Assembly: GCF_028767125.1 (NCBI RefSeq)
Contig: NZ_JAKCWP010000001.1
Span: forward strand, 310,001-374,000
DNA: 64,000 nucleotides
Direction of reading: 5' to 3'
Source: Chelativorans sp. YIM 93263
GTDB taxonomy: Bacteria > Pseudomonadota > Alphaproteobacteria > Rhizobiales > Rhizobiaceae
A model generated the notes under the pieces. The model did no database searches. It was not told the origin of the DNA and worked only from the letters and a program-made list of their open reading frames with translations. The position numbers were made by a program, and so were the translations under genes. Position 1 is the first letter of the stretch; every line of letters starts with the position of its first letter. Shown piece by piece: positions 16,628 to 24,733 of this stretch.

Positions 16628-17224
16628 TTGGAAGTGCCTCCAGGCGCCTGCGGGCTGATCATTTTTGCCCATGGCAGCGGCAGCGGACGCCTGAGCCCAC
16701 GCAATAATCGCGTTGCCGCCGAGTTCCGGCACGCAGGCCTCGCAACGCTTCTGCTCGATCTGCTTACACCTGATGAGGAGGCGGACCGGCGCAACGTGTT
16801 CGATATTCCATTCTTGGCCTCGCGTCTGGAGCAGGCGACCGCGTGGGCGCTCGACTACACGGAGTCAAAAGACCTCCCCCAAGGCTATTTCGGCGCCAGC
16901 ACGGGCGCGGGTGCGGCTCTGATGGCCGCCGCCAGCCCCCACTCACCCGTGGTCGCAATCGTCTCGCGCGGCGGCCGTCCCGATCTCGCATCCGGCGCCC
17001 TGCCCTTGGTCCGGGCACCGACCCTGCTTCTTGTCGGCGGTCTCGACGACGCGGTGATCGATCTGAACCGACAGGCCTATGAAGCGTTGCTATGTGACAA
17101 GCATCTCGTCATGATCGAAGGTGCAGGACATTTGTTCGAGGAACCGGGCAAGCTGGATGAAGTAGTCCGACATGCGGCAAACTGGTTTCTGGATTACATG
17201 ACACAGGAGCCGAAAGCGGGATAG
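16628..17224 (+). CDS. Alpha/beta hydrolase (dienelactone-hydrolase-like), start region disturbed
   Basis: About 198 residues from TTG 16628. It has an alpha/beta-hydrolase core: oxyanion region LIIFAHGSGSG, an unusual nucleophile elbow GASTGAG, Asp in LLVGGLDDAVID and His in IEGAGHLFEEP. The frame is open upstream to the TAG at 16559 and encodes a sensible N terminus (SDAKEIRIEPEGLKGF) but contains no ATG or GTG. The only well-placed start, GTG 16564 with GGAG 7 bases upstream, is in another frame. This points to a one-base frameshift near 16564-16590, a sequencing error, or use of TTG/readthrough. In other bacteria this domain is often fused to the phosphoribosyltransferase that follows. 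Confidence 0.78.
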   Translation: MEVPPGACGLIIFAHGSGSGRLSPRNNRVAAEFRHAGLATLLLDLLTPDEEADRRNVFDIPFLASRLEQATAWALDYTESKDLPQGYFGASTGAGAALMAAASPHSPVVAIVSRGGRPDLASGALPLVRAPTLLLVGGLDDAVIDLNRQAYEALLCDKHLVMIEGAGHLFEEPGKLDEVVRHAANWFLDYMTQEPKAG

Positions 17225-17229
17225 CCACG

Positions 17230-17898
17230 ATGTTTGGTACCCGGACCGAGTTCAAGAACCGAACGGACGCCGGCGAGCGTCTCGCGCGCGAACTCGAACA
17301 CTTTAGTGACGTGAACCCCGTTGTGCTGGCGTTGCCGCGCGGCGGCGTGCCCGTCGCCTTCGAGGTGGCCAAGGCGCTGAAGGCACCTCTCGACGTTCTG
17401 ATGGTGCGCAAGCTCGGCGCGCCGAACCATCCCGAATACGGCATCGGCGCCGTGGTGGATGGAAGCGACCCACAGGTGGTGCTCAACGAAGAGGCCATGC
17501 AAATAGTCAGGCCACCGCGTGAATACGTCGAGGCCGAGAAGGAGCGGCAACTCGCCGAGATCGAGCGGCGCCGGGCGGAATATCTGGCCGGGCGTAGGCC
17601 AATACCGCTTGCCGGGCGCACCGCGATTGTCGTGGATGACGGAATAGCAACGGGAGGAACGATTCGTGTTGCACTGAACGCGCTGCGCCGGGCGAAGGCG
17701 GCCTCGATTGCGCTCGCCGTTCCCGTGGCACCGCGGGAAGTCCTCGACATTCTCCACGAAGATGCCGACGAGGTGATATGCCTCAGCGCGCCGGTCGACT
17801 TTCGCGCAGTGGGCCTCCATTACGAGGACTTCGGCCAGACGAGTGACGCGGAAGTCGTGCGGTTGCTGGGTGCTGCCAGCGAATGGCTCCAGCCGTAG
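17230..17898 (+). CDS. Phosphoribosyltransferase family protein (COG1926 type)
   Basis: 222 residues. The PRPP-binding motif is VVDDGIATGGT, with ALPRGGVPVAFEVA near the N terminus and VLMVRKLGAPNHPEYGIGAV as the family-specific segment. These proteins resemble purine phosphoribosyltransferases but their substrates are not established. Starts 5 bp after the hydrolase and is probably translated from the same message. The hydrolase-phosphoribosyltransferase-erythromycin esterase grouping recurs in bacteria, sometimes as fusions, which suggests one shared process. Confidence 0.9.
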   Translation: MFGTRTEFKNRTDAGERLARELEHFSDVNPVVLALPRGGVPVAFEVAKALKAPLDVLMVRKLGAPNHPEYGIGAVVDGSDPQVVLNEEAMQIVRPPREYVEAEKERQLAEIERRRAEYLAGRRPIPLAGRTAIVVDDGIATGGTIRVALNALRRAKAASIALAVPVAPREVLDILHEDADEVICLSAPVDFRAVGLHYEDFGQTSDAEVVRLLGAASEWLQP

Positions 17899-17927
17899 AA
17901 TTTCATAGCCGAGCAGAGGATAAAGCG

Positions 17928-18392
17928 ATGCCCTTAACGCTCATGAGTCCCGCGTTCGCCGATCGCGACCCTATCCCGGAAAAACATACAAGAGATGGTG
18001 AGAACATCTCACCACCCCTCAAGTGGACCGGCGTACCGGAAGGTACCCGCAGCTTTGTTCTCATCGTTGAAGATCCGGATGCGCCGAGCGGGACGTTCCG
18101 TCATTGGGGGCTTTTCAACATTCCGCCGGATCGCGACAATCTGCCCGAGAGTGTGGAGACCGGGCCGGACAAGGCGACTCTGCATATTTGTGGAAACGAC
18201 TTCGGCAACACCTATTATGACGGCCCGGAGCCACCGGCGGGACACGGGCCTCACCGCTATTATTTCCGCCTTGCTGCGTTGGACGTGCCGGATATCAACC
18301 TGCCATCGGTGGCCGGTATTGCCGAGCTGTGGCGGGAAGTGGAAAAACACAAGCTCGACGAGGCCACGCTCATTGGGGTCTATGAACGTTAA
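17928..18392 (+). CDS. YbhB/YbcL family (PEBP, Raf kinase inhibitor-like) protein
   Basis: 154 residues from ATG 17928, which has GAGGA 8-12 bases upstream (an in-frame ATG at 17883 overlaps the previous gene). PEBP-fold motifs are SPPLKWTGVPEGTRSFVLIVEDPDAP, the HWGLFNIPP turn and GPHRYYFRLAALD, which form the conserved anion-binding pocket (Asp-Pro-Asp-Ala-Pro and His). The length fits a cytosolic YbhB/YbcL protein without signal peptide. Role unknown. Last gene of the DUF2267 cluster; it converges on a GNAT gene. Confidence 0.92.
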   Translation: MPLTLMSPAFADRDPIPEKHTRDGENISPPLKWTGVPEGTRSFVLIVEDPDAPSGTFRHWGLFNIPPDRDNLPESVETGPDKATLHICGNDFGNTYYDGPEPPAGHGPHRYYFRLAALDVPDINLPSVAGIAELWREVEKHKLDEATLIGVYER

Positions 18393-18437
18393 GCGCTGGG
18401 ACCTCGAAAGGTGCCGGGCAAAGCTGATTCGCCCGGC

Positions 18438-18944
18438 TCAATCCCAGACGAAGGCGACCTTCTTCAGCGCCTTGCTGTCGAACACTTCAACACCTTCCGC
18501 GGCATCACGGCCACCGGCGCCCTCGTAGAAGGAAATCGCGCCGATATTCTCCTCCAGGGCCCAGACCACCAGGCCCTGGAAGCCATGGGCGACCAGCATC
18601 TCCCGCGCCGCTTCGAAGAGGCGCCGCCCGAGACCTATACCCTGGTATTCCGGACTGAGATAAAGCTCGTAGATTTCACCGTTCTGCTTGAGTTCGGACG
18701 CGCGGTTGCGCCCGAGCGTGGCATAGCCGGCGATCTCTCCCCCGATCTCCATGACGAGAACAGTGGCCGAGCGGCGAATCGCATTGGCCCACCAGCGCGG
18801 CCCACGCCGGCCGATCATCGCATTGAGCGGCCTGTGCGGAATAATACCCGCATATGCGCCGCGCCAAGCGCGATCGTGGACGGTGGCAATAGCATCCGCA
18901 TCCTGCGGATCGGCTCTTCTGATATCGATCGAAAGGGTTTTCAT
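18438..18944 (-). CDS. GNAT family N-acetyltransferase
   Basis: 168 residues. A GNAT fold is indicated by an N-terminal IRRADPQDADAIATVHDRAWRGAY segment, IAGYATLGR, the acetyl-CoA-binding motif A YLSPEYQGIGLGRRLFEAA and a final GAISFYEGAGG turn. It transfers an acetyl group from acetyl-CoA to an amine; the substrate cannot be told. Single gene, convergent with the PEBP gene. Confidence 0.9.
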   Translation of the reverse strand: MKTLSIDIRRADPQDADAIATVHDRAWRGAYAGIIPHRPLNAMIGRRGPRWWANAIRRSATVLVMEIGGEIAGYATLGRNRASELKQNGEIYELYLSPEYQGIGLGRRLFEAAREMLVAHGFQGLVVWALEENIGAISFYEGAGGRDAAEGVEVFDSKALKKVAFVWD

Positions 18945-19101
18945 AGTGGGTTAACCATACCCGCGACCACCCACCCCTGGCAAGCGTAACCGGCAAGCCG
19001 TGGTGTTCTGAGGCTCTTCACGTTCGCTGTTCCAATCGACGTAAATGTGAATTGGTGCTATTTGCCTGCCGATACGCGCGAACCGCCGCTACGGAACGAA
19101 G

Positions 19102-19350
19102 ATGGGCAAACGGAACCACAACGAGCAGGACCAGGAAGAGTCCCGCCGGATTCTGGAACGGATCGATCAGGAAACCGAGCCGTTCATTCTCCGTGCGACA
19201 TCGCAGGCGCGCAATCACTTGTCGGCCCGCGAGGCGGAAAATGCGGATTGGACCGAGCTTTGGGGCCGGCGCATCGGCCGCATATCCTCGGTGATTGTCG
19301 GAATTGCTCTCCTCGCCTGGCTGGTCGCCTATTTCATGGGCAGCATTTGA
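19102..19350 (+). CDS. Small single-pass membrane protein of unknown function
   Basis: 82 residues. The first ~55 are highly charged and helical (NHNEQDQEESRRILERIDQE), and the C terminus is one hydrophobic helix (ISSVIVGIALLAWLVAYFMG), so it is probably tail-anchored. GGAACGAAG precedes ATG 19102. Its TGA overlaps the ATG of the pyridoxal kinase gene (ATGA arrangement at 19348-19352), which indicates translational coupling. Not recognised as a named family. Confidence 0.72.
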   Translation: MGKRNHNEQDQEESRRILERIDQETEPFILRATSQARNHLSAREAENADWTELWGRRIGRISSVIVGIALLAWLVAYFMGSI

Positions 19351-20213
19351 TGACCGCGCCGGATAGGCCCCGCCACGCCCGGCAAAGCGTAATTGTCATA
19401 TCGAGCCATGTGGTCCGCGGCTCGGTCGGCAACCGAGCCATCGTGTTCGCACTCGAGACGATGGGGCACGGCATCTGGGCGGTGCCGACCGTCGTGCTTC
19501 CATGGCACCCCGGTCACGGGCGCGGCACACGAATCGTGCCTGCGGCGGAAGATTTCGCCGCGCTCATGCGCGACCTCGAATATGCACCGTGGCTCGGCGA
19601 GGTTTCGGCGGTGCTGTCGGGTTATCTCGGCGACCCGTCCCAGGCTGACGCGGTAGCCGGGCTCGTGAATAGACTGAAGGAAGAGAACCCCGAGGCGCTC
19701 TATCTGTGCGATCCGGTGATGGGCGAGGAAAATGGACTGTACGTCCCCCAGGCTACCGCGTGTGCCATTCGTGACAAGCTCATGCCGCTGGCCGATATCG
19801 CGACGCCGAATCGTTACGAGCTCGCCTGGATGGCGGGGAAGGAGTTGGCGACGCTCGACGACGTCAGGCAAGCAGCGGAAAGCGTCCCGCCCGAGACCAT
19901 GCTGGTCACGTCCGCCCCCGCGGAGGTGCCGGGTGATACTGCCAACCTGCTACTGACCCCGCGATCTGCCTTCCTGGCGCAGCATCGCGCCATTGAAGAC
20001 CCCTGTAAGGGGCCGGGGGACCTGACGTCCGCGCTGTTCCTGTCCTGGCTCCTGGACGGAGCAGTCCCACGGCACGCGCTTCAGCGCGCGACAGCCGCCG
20101 TGTTCGATATACTGGCGCTCGCCGCTGCGAGCGGTGCCGACGAGCTTATGCTGGAACGGGATGCGGAGGTCTTTCACAATCCGGCCACCACAGTTTCCGT
20201 CCGCGACCTTTAG
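19350..20213 (+). CDS. pdxY: Pyridoxal kinase (PdxY-like, ribokinase superfamily)
   Basis: 287 residues. PdxY/PdxK features are VIVISSHVVRGSVGNRA at the N terminus (ribokinase-type substrate site), LYLCDPVMGEENGLYVP in the centre and ATPNRYELAWMAG. A glycine-poor variant of the anion hole is present near the C terminus (PCKGPGDLTSALF, with catalytic Asp in the GPGD motif). It phosphorylates pyridoxal to PLP in the salvage pathway. The start overlaps the stop of the small membrane protein gene. The open frame extends upstream, but only ATG 19350 gives the correct N terminus. Confidence 0.88.
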   Translation: MTAPDRPRHARQSVIVISSHVVRGSVGNRAIVFALETMGHGIWAVPTVVLPWHPGHGRGTRIVPAAEDFAALMRDLEYAPWLGEVSAVLSGYLGDPSQADAVAGLVNRLKEENPEALYLCDPVMGEENGLYVPQATACAIRDKLMPLADIATPNRYELAWMAGKELATLDDVRQAAESVPPETMLVTSAPAEVPGDTANLLLTPRSAFLAQHRAIEDPCKGPGDLTSALFLSWLLDGAVPRHALQRATAAVFDILALAAASGADELMLERDAEVFHNPATTVSVRDL

Positions 20214-20294
20214 AGGTGCAGGCTCCATGCCAAGGCCCCAGCCTTCCAAGCGAAACACTTGCGAAGCGCATCCTTCCCGGCTATTCGCATACTC

Positions 20295-20936
20295 ATGATC
20301 CATCTGCCAGACCGGCTTCTTGCCGGATACCGCAATTTCATGAACGGGCGCTACACGACCTTAAGCGAGCGCTATCAAACGCTTGCGCGGGAAGGCCAGT
20401 CGCCGGAAGTCATGGTGATCGCCTGCTGCGATTCACGCGCCGCGCCGGAGACGATCTTCGACACCGGTCCGGGCGAACTTTTTGTGGTGCGCAACGTGGC
20501 CAATCTCGTGCCGCCCTATGCTCCGGATGAAGGGCACCACGGCACCTCGGCTGCGCTTGAATTCGCCGTTCAGAGCCTGAAGGTCAAGCACATCCTCGTC
20601 ATGGGTCACGGCCGCTGCGGCGGCATCAATGCGGCGCTCAATCCTTCGACCGAACCGCTCTCGCCCGGCGACTTCATCGGCAAGTGGATGAATCTCCTCG
20701 CCCCCGCGGCCGAGTCGCTTTCCGGCAACAGCATGACAGCCTCCGAACGGCAGACCGCCCTGGAGCGCATTTCCATACGCCACCAGGTGGAAAACCTGCG
20801 CACCTTCCCCTGCGTCAAGATCCTCGAGGACAAGGGACGGTTAAGCCTCCACGGCGCCTGGTTCGATATCTCGAGCGGCGAGCTGTGGGTCATGGATCCC
20901 GAAACCGGCGATTTCGCGCGCCCAGACCCGATTTAG
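20295..20936 (+). CDS. Beta-class carbonic anhydrase
   Basis: 213 residues from ATG 20295. The zinc site and catalytic dyad are visible: Cys44 with Asp46 and Arg48 in ACCDSRA, and His105 and Cys108 in MGHGRCGG. It interconverts CO2 and bicarbonate in the cytoplasm and supplies bicarbonate to carboxylases. Length and motif order match proteobacterial beta-CA. Follows pdxY by 81 bp on the same strand. Confidence 0.95.
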   Translation: MIHLPDRLLAGYRNFMNGRYTTLSERYQTLAREGQSPEVMVIACCDSRAAPETIFDTGPGELFVVRNVANLVPPYAPDEGHHGTSAALEFAVQSLKVKHILVMGHGRCGGINAALNPSTEPLSPGDFIGKWMNLLAPAAESLSGNSMTASERQTALERISIRHQVENLRTFPCVKILEDKGRLSLHGAWFDISSGELWVMDPETGDFARPDPI

Positions 20937-21028
20937 CTTTACAGCTATTTGTATCTATATCTCTGCGCTCTTGCGCCATGCCGGTTCATAATTGTCATGC
21001 TAGGGCCTGCGGAGTAGCACGTGCGCCC

Positions 21029-22288
21029 TCAGGCCGGACTTTCCGGCTCAACGCGGGCCTGTGAGGCAAGCACCGGCTCGGGAAGACGCCGCCATAGGAG
21101 CCACGACAGAATCGCCGTGGCGCCCATTGTCGGAACGATCAGGCTCATCGCCACGACGGGATCGCCAATAAGCGCAGCGACCGACCCGCCCAGGAGACCG
21201 CCGCTCATTTGCATGAAGCTTGCCAATGACGACGCAGCGCCGGCCATGTGCGGAAACGGAGCGACGGATGCTGTCATCATGGCGGGATTTACGAAGGCGA
21301 TCCCGAACGCATAGCTTGCCACCGGCCCCATAACGCTGAGGAAACTGAGAGGAAGAACGTTAAGCGTGTAAATGAGCGCCAGACTGCCGATGCCGATAAA
21401 CGAAAGTCCCACGGGAACGAGTGAAAAAGCGCTGAAGCGGCGCATGAGAAAGCGCACCGAAAGCGAGCCGAGGAAGAACATCCCGGACTGCATCAGCATG
21501 CCCACGCCAAACTGGGACGGAGTGAGACCCACCCGCTCCATCAGCAGGAACGGCAAGAGTGTTGCCTGGGTGTAGAGCGCGCCGACACTGCCAGTGACAA
21601 CCAGCGCTGAAGCCAGAAAGTAGCGGCTTTTGACCAAGGCGCCATAGGATTGCACCAGTCCACGCGGTCGTATTCGCGAAAGGTCGCGCGTTACCGTCTC
21701 GTGCATGAAGAAGCGAACGACGAGCGTAAGCATGAAGCCGAACGCCAGCATCAGCAGGAAAATGGCCTGCCAACCGGCGACTTCCATGGTCAGGCCGCCG
21801 ATTGTCGGCGCCAGCGCCGGGCCGGCTGCGAGAATGATCCCGATCAGGTTCATGACGCGCGCGGAGCGCTCATGCGTAAAGAGGTCGCGCACCAGCGCAC
21901 GCGATACCGCGACCCCGACCGCGGCACCGAACCCCTGCAGAAAGCGCGCCGCGATCAGCACCTCCACCGTGGGTGCGACCAACGCCAGCAGGCTGGCCGC
22001 CGCATAGATCGCCATGAAAACGAAGGTGACCGGCTTGCGCCCGAAGCCATCTGAGAGCGGGCCGCAGAAGAGCTGCGAGACGGCAAAACCCGCGAAGTAG
22101 ACGGACAGCGTCATCTTCACCGCGGCTTCGGTAGTGCCGAAGGCCTCAACGATCTGCGGCATGGCCGGCGTATAGAGCGCAAGCGAAATGGGCCCGACCG
22201 CAACCAGCATCGCGCCGATCAGGCTGACGCGCCGCTCGCTCATGACCGGTGTCGCTTTCGGCCGTTCTATGTTCTCGTGAACGTTCAT
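21029..22288 (-). CDS. MFS multidrug efflux transporter (Bcr/CflA type)
   Basis: 419 residues with 12 predicted membrane helices. Early YTPAMPQI and the loop FCGPLSDGFGRKPV (MFS motif A) followed by RFLQGFGAAVGVAVSRALVRDL are characteristic of Bcr/CflA drug:proton antiporters. The substrate is unknown. It lies 60 bp downstream of a MarR regulator on the same strand, a typical regulator-pump pair, so expression is probably induced when MarR is released by a small molecule. Confidence 0.92.
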   Translation of the reverse strand: MNVHENIERPKATPVMSERRVSLIGAMLVAVGPISLALYTPAMPQIVEAFGTTEAAVKMTLSVYFAGFAVSQLFCGPLSDGFGRKPVTFVFMAIYAAASLLALVAPTVEVLIAARFLQGFGAAVGVAVSRALVRDLFTHERSARVMNLIGIILAAGPALAPTIGGLTMEVAGWQAIFLLMLAFGFMLTLVVRFFMHETVTRDLSRIRPRGLVQSYGALVKSRYFLASALVVTGSVGALYTQATLLPFLLMERVGLTPSQFGVGMLMQSGMFFLGSLSVRFLMRRFSAFSLVPVGLSFIGIGSLALIYTLNVLPLSFLSVMGPVASYAFGIAFVNPAMMTASVAPFPHMAGAASSLASFMQMSGGLLGGSVAALIGDPVVAMSLIVPTMGATAILSWLLWRRLPEPVLASQARVEPESPA

Positions 22289-22348
22289 CGCTCTCGCTTC
22301 CGCATGGCCGCAGGCGTGTCACCACCCTGCCACCCTGCATGTCTTGCA

Positions 22349-22792
22349 CTATGTGCCGCGTTGGAGATTGCCGCGGACCTTCTTCAAAAGCTCGCCCAGC
22401 AAGGCCCATTCCTCGTCGCTGATTCCGCCGCGCGCCTCGCGCCGGGCGTCGCGTGCGACCCGCGTGATCGACTTCAGCGCTCCGTCTGCCTTTTCCGTCA
22501 GTTTCACGAGCTTGGCGCGCCGGTCCGACGGATCGAACGGACGTTCGACGAGGCCGCTGGCCTCGAGCCGGTCGAGATAGGCGCTGAGCGTCATCGGCTC
22601 GAGTCCCATACGCTCAGCCAGAACATTCTGGCGCACCTCGCCCGCGCGGGCCGCATGCAGGAGCGCGCGCGCCTCACCGGGCGTAACACCAATGCCCGCA
22701 GCGCTGATGCGCCGATCGAGATCGGCTTTTATCAGCCGTGCGAGGTCGGTGACGAGAAATCCGAAGGTTTCGGGATCGATACGAGGATTCAT
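22349..22792 (-). CDS. MarR family transcriptional regulator
   Basis: 147 residues with the MarR winged helix: GVTPGEARALLHAARAGEVRQNVLAERMGLEPMTLSAYLDRLEASGLVER, then DRRAKLVKLTEKG-like wing (DPSDRRAKLVKLTEKAD). It should act as a dimer on a palindromic operator. The dyad AGTAA-AGC-TTACT at 22807-22819 lies 15 bases upstream of the start and is a good autoregulatory site. First gene of the marR-MFS operon, divergent from phoD. Confidence 0.92.
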   Translation of the reverse strand: MNPRIDPETFGFLVTDLARLIKADLDRRISAAGIGVTPGEARALLHAARAGEVRQNVLAERMGLEPMTLSAYLDRLEASGLVERPFDPSDRRAKLVKLTEKADGALKSITRVARDARREARGGISDEEWALLGELLKKVRGNLQRGT

Positions 22793-22806
22793 GGGACCCG
22801 ATGATA

Positions 22807-22819
22807 AGTAAAGCTTACT
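22807..22819. promoter_or_regulatory. Dyad symmetry upstream of the MarR gene
   Basis: AGTAA (22807-22811) and TTACT (22815-22819) around AGC, in an AT-rich patch within a GC-rich background, 15 bp before the MarR start. Position suggests overlap with its -10 region and autorepression. No experimental or comparative support available here. Confidence 0.4.
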
Positions 22820-22987
22820 ATTTCGGGAAACCTAGTCGCCCTCGCCGCGAAGTCAAGTCGCCGCGTTATGCCCGGCCCATCGGGAAAGCCGGGGATGTCA
22901 GCAAAAGTTCATAAAAGCGCAGCGTGGCTGAAACAGTCCCGCGCGATGCAGCAGCATCAGGTTCTATGCCATCTCAGGGAGACAGCC

Positions 22988-24550
22988 ATGAACAGAAATG
23001 CTCTTACGCGTCGCGCTTTTATCACATCGGCCAGTGCCGCCGGGCTTGTTGCCGGCTCCGGCCTCGCGCTTCCCTTCTACTCGCGCGCCAACACGCGCCC
23101 CGCCTTCACGCACGGCGTACAATCGGGCGATGTCGATGCCAGCACGGGCATGATCTGGACCCGGGCGGACCGGCCCTCCCGGGTTTTCTTTGAGGTCTCC
23201 ACGACCGAGAGCTTTGCCAACGCGCGCCAGCTTCCCTCGCTCGATGCCCTTCCCGACAGTGATTTCGCGGTGAAGCGGCTTTTGACGGACCTGCCTTCCG
23301 ATCAGGACATCTTCTACCGCATGCGGCTTGCCGATCTTTCCGACATCAACGCCGTTTCTGAGCCGATTGTCGGCCGCTTCAAGACAGCGCCCATGTCGCG
23401 GCGCGATATCCGCTTCGCCTGGTCGGGCGATACCGCCGGTCAGGGCTGGGGCATCGATGATGACGGCATGCTCACCTATGCCACCATGGCCCGCCACACG
23501 CCCGACTTCTTCCTGCATTCCGGCGATACGATCTATGCCGACGGCCCGATGTCTGAAGAGGTCGACCTTCCCGGCGGGTCCAGATGGATCAACAAGGTGC
23601 TGATCGAGGAGAAACGGAAGGTGGCCGAGACGCTGGACGAGTTTCGCGGCCAGTGGAAGTACAACATGATGGACGAACATGTGCGCGCGCTCAACGCGGT
23701 TTGCCCGACATTCGTCCAGTGGGACGATCATGAAGTCGTCAACAACTGGTCGTCCTCGAAGGATCTCAGCGAGGATGATCGCTATACCGAAAAATCCGTG
23801 CCGCTGTTGCAGGCGCGCGCGGCCCGTGCGTTCCACGAAATGTCGCCGATCCGCTTCACGCCCGCCGAGCCCGGGCGGGTCTATCGCAAGATCGCCTATG
23901 GACCGCTTCTCGACGTGTTCTTCCTCGACTTGCGCTCTTATCGCGGGCCGAACGGCGACTCGATGGAAGAGGAACTCTCCGCGGAGGCCCGCATCATGGG
24001 CGAGGAGCAGCTTCGCTGGCTCAAGCGGGAACTGGCCAATTCGCAGGCGACCTGGAAAGTGATCGCATCGGACATGCCGGTCGGCCTCGTCGTGCCCGAC
24101 GGCGATAGGATCGAGGCCATTGCGAACGGCAATGACGGCGGCCCAAAAGGGCGCGAGTTCGAAATCGCCGATCTCCTGCGCTTCATCAAGAACGCCGGCA
24201 TCGAGAATACAGTCTGGTTCACTGCCGACGTGCACTACACGGCCGCCCATTACTACGATCCCAACAAGGCCGCGTTCCAGGACTTTAACCCGTTCTGGGA
24301 GTTCGTCTCCGGGCCTCTCCATGCGGGCACCTTCGGCCCCAACGCGCTCGACGGCACGTTCGGCCCCGAAGTCCGCTACGTCAAGGCGCCGACCGAAGAA
24401 CAGGGCGCCAACCTGCCGCCGTCCGCGGGGTTGCAGTTCTTCGGTCTGGTCGACATCGACGGCCGAAGCGAGCAGATGACGGTCCGGCTGATGGATCGTG
24501 ATGACAACGAGCTCTATAAAGTCACGCTTGATCCGGCGCGCACCGCTTGA
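22988..24550 (+). CDS. phoD: Alkaline phosphatase D family protein (PhoD-like, Tat-exported)
   Basis: 520 residues. Twin-arginine signal LTRRAFITSASAAGL at the N terminus, then the PhoD N-terminal domain (FTHGVQSGDVDASTGMIWTR) and the metallophosphatase domain: AWSGDTAGQGWG, FFLHSGDTIYADGP, VQWDDHEVVNNW and WFTADVHYTAAHYY supply the metal ligands. It is a periplasmic Ca/Fe-type phosphodiesterase/monoesterase that releases phosphate from organic esters. Start chosen at ATG 22988 with GGGAGA upstream. I saw no convincing Pho box. Single gene, divergent from marR. Confidence 0.93.
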   Translation: MNRNALTRRAFITSASAAGLVAGSGLALPFYSRANTRPAFTHGVQSGDVDASTGMIWTRADRPSRVFFEVSTTESFANARQLPSLDALPDSDFAVKRLLTDLPSDQDIFYRMRLADLSDINAVSEPIVGRFKTAPMSRRDIRFAWSGDTAGQGWGIDDDGMLTYATMARHTPDFFLHSGDTIYADGPMSEEVDLPGGSRWINKVLIEEKRKVAETLDEFRGQWKYNMMDEHVRALNAVCPTFVQWDDHEVVNNWSSSKDLSEDDRYTEKSVPLLQARAARAFHEMSPIRFTPAEPGRVYRKIAYGPLLDVFFLDLRSYRGPNGDSMEEELSAEARIMGEEQLRWLKRELANSQATWKVIASDMPVGLVVPDGDRIEAIANGNDGGPKGREFEIADLLRFIKNAGIENTVWFTADVHYTAAHYYDPNKAAFQDFNPFWEFVSGPLHAGTFGPNALDGTFGPEVRYVKAPTEEQGANLPPSAGLQFFGLVDIDGRSEQMTVRLMDRDDNELYKVTLDPARTA

Positions 24551-24568
24551 GAAAGGCTCCTCTGTGGG

Positions 24569-24590
24569 CGGCCGGTACGAACCGGCCGTT
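24569..24590 (+). terminator. Stem-loop after phoD
   Basis: CGGCCGGT (24569-24576), loop ACGA, ACCGGCCG (24581-24588), then only TT. A strong hairpin 18 bp after the stop with a weak T-run; likely an intrinsic-type terminator or mRNA 3' end. Confidence 0.5.
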
Positions 24591-24733
24591 CCACCCATCT
24601 CTCCGCAAGACACATTGGATTGCGTGATTTCCTGAAATGTTAGGAGATCGGTTTATTTACGTGCGATTCTCTGGAAAAAATAACCTCGCGCCGTGATAAA
24701 GTAGCAGACCGGAATGTCGCCGAGGAAAGCACA

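Noticed and set aside
22964-24613. Long minus-strand open frame (549 codons) opposite phoD
   Set aside because: Fully overlaps phoD, which has a Tat signal and all metal-ligand motifs; the antisense product has no recognisable features.
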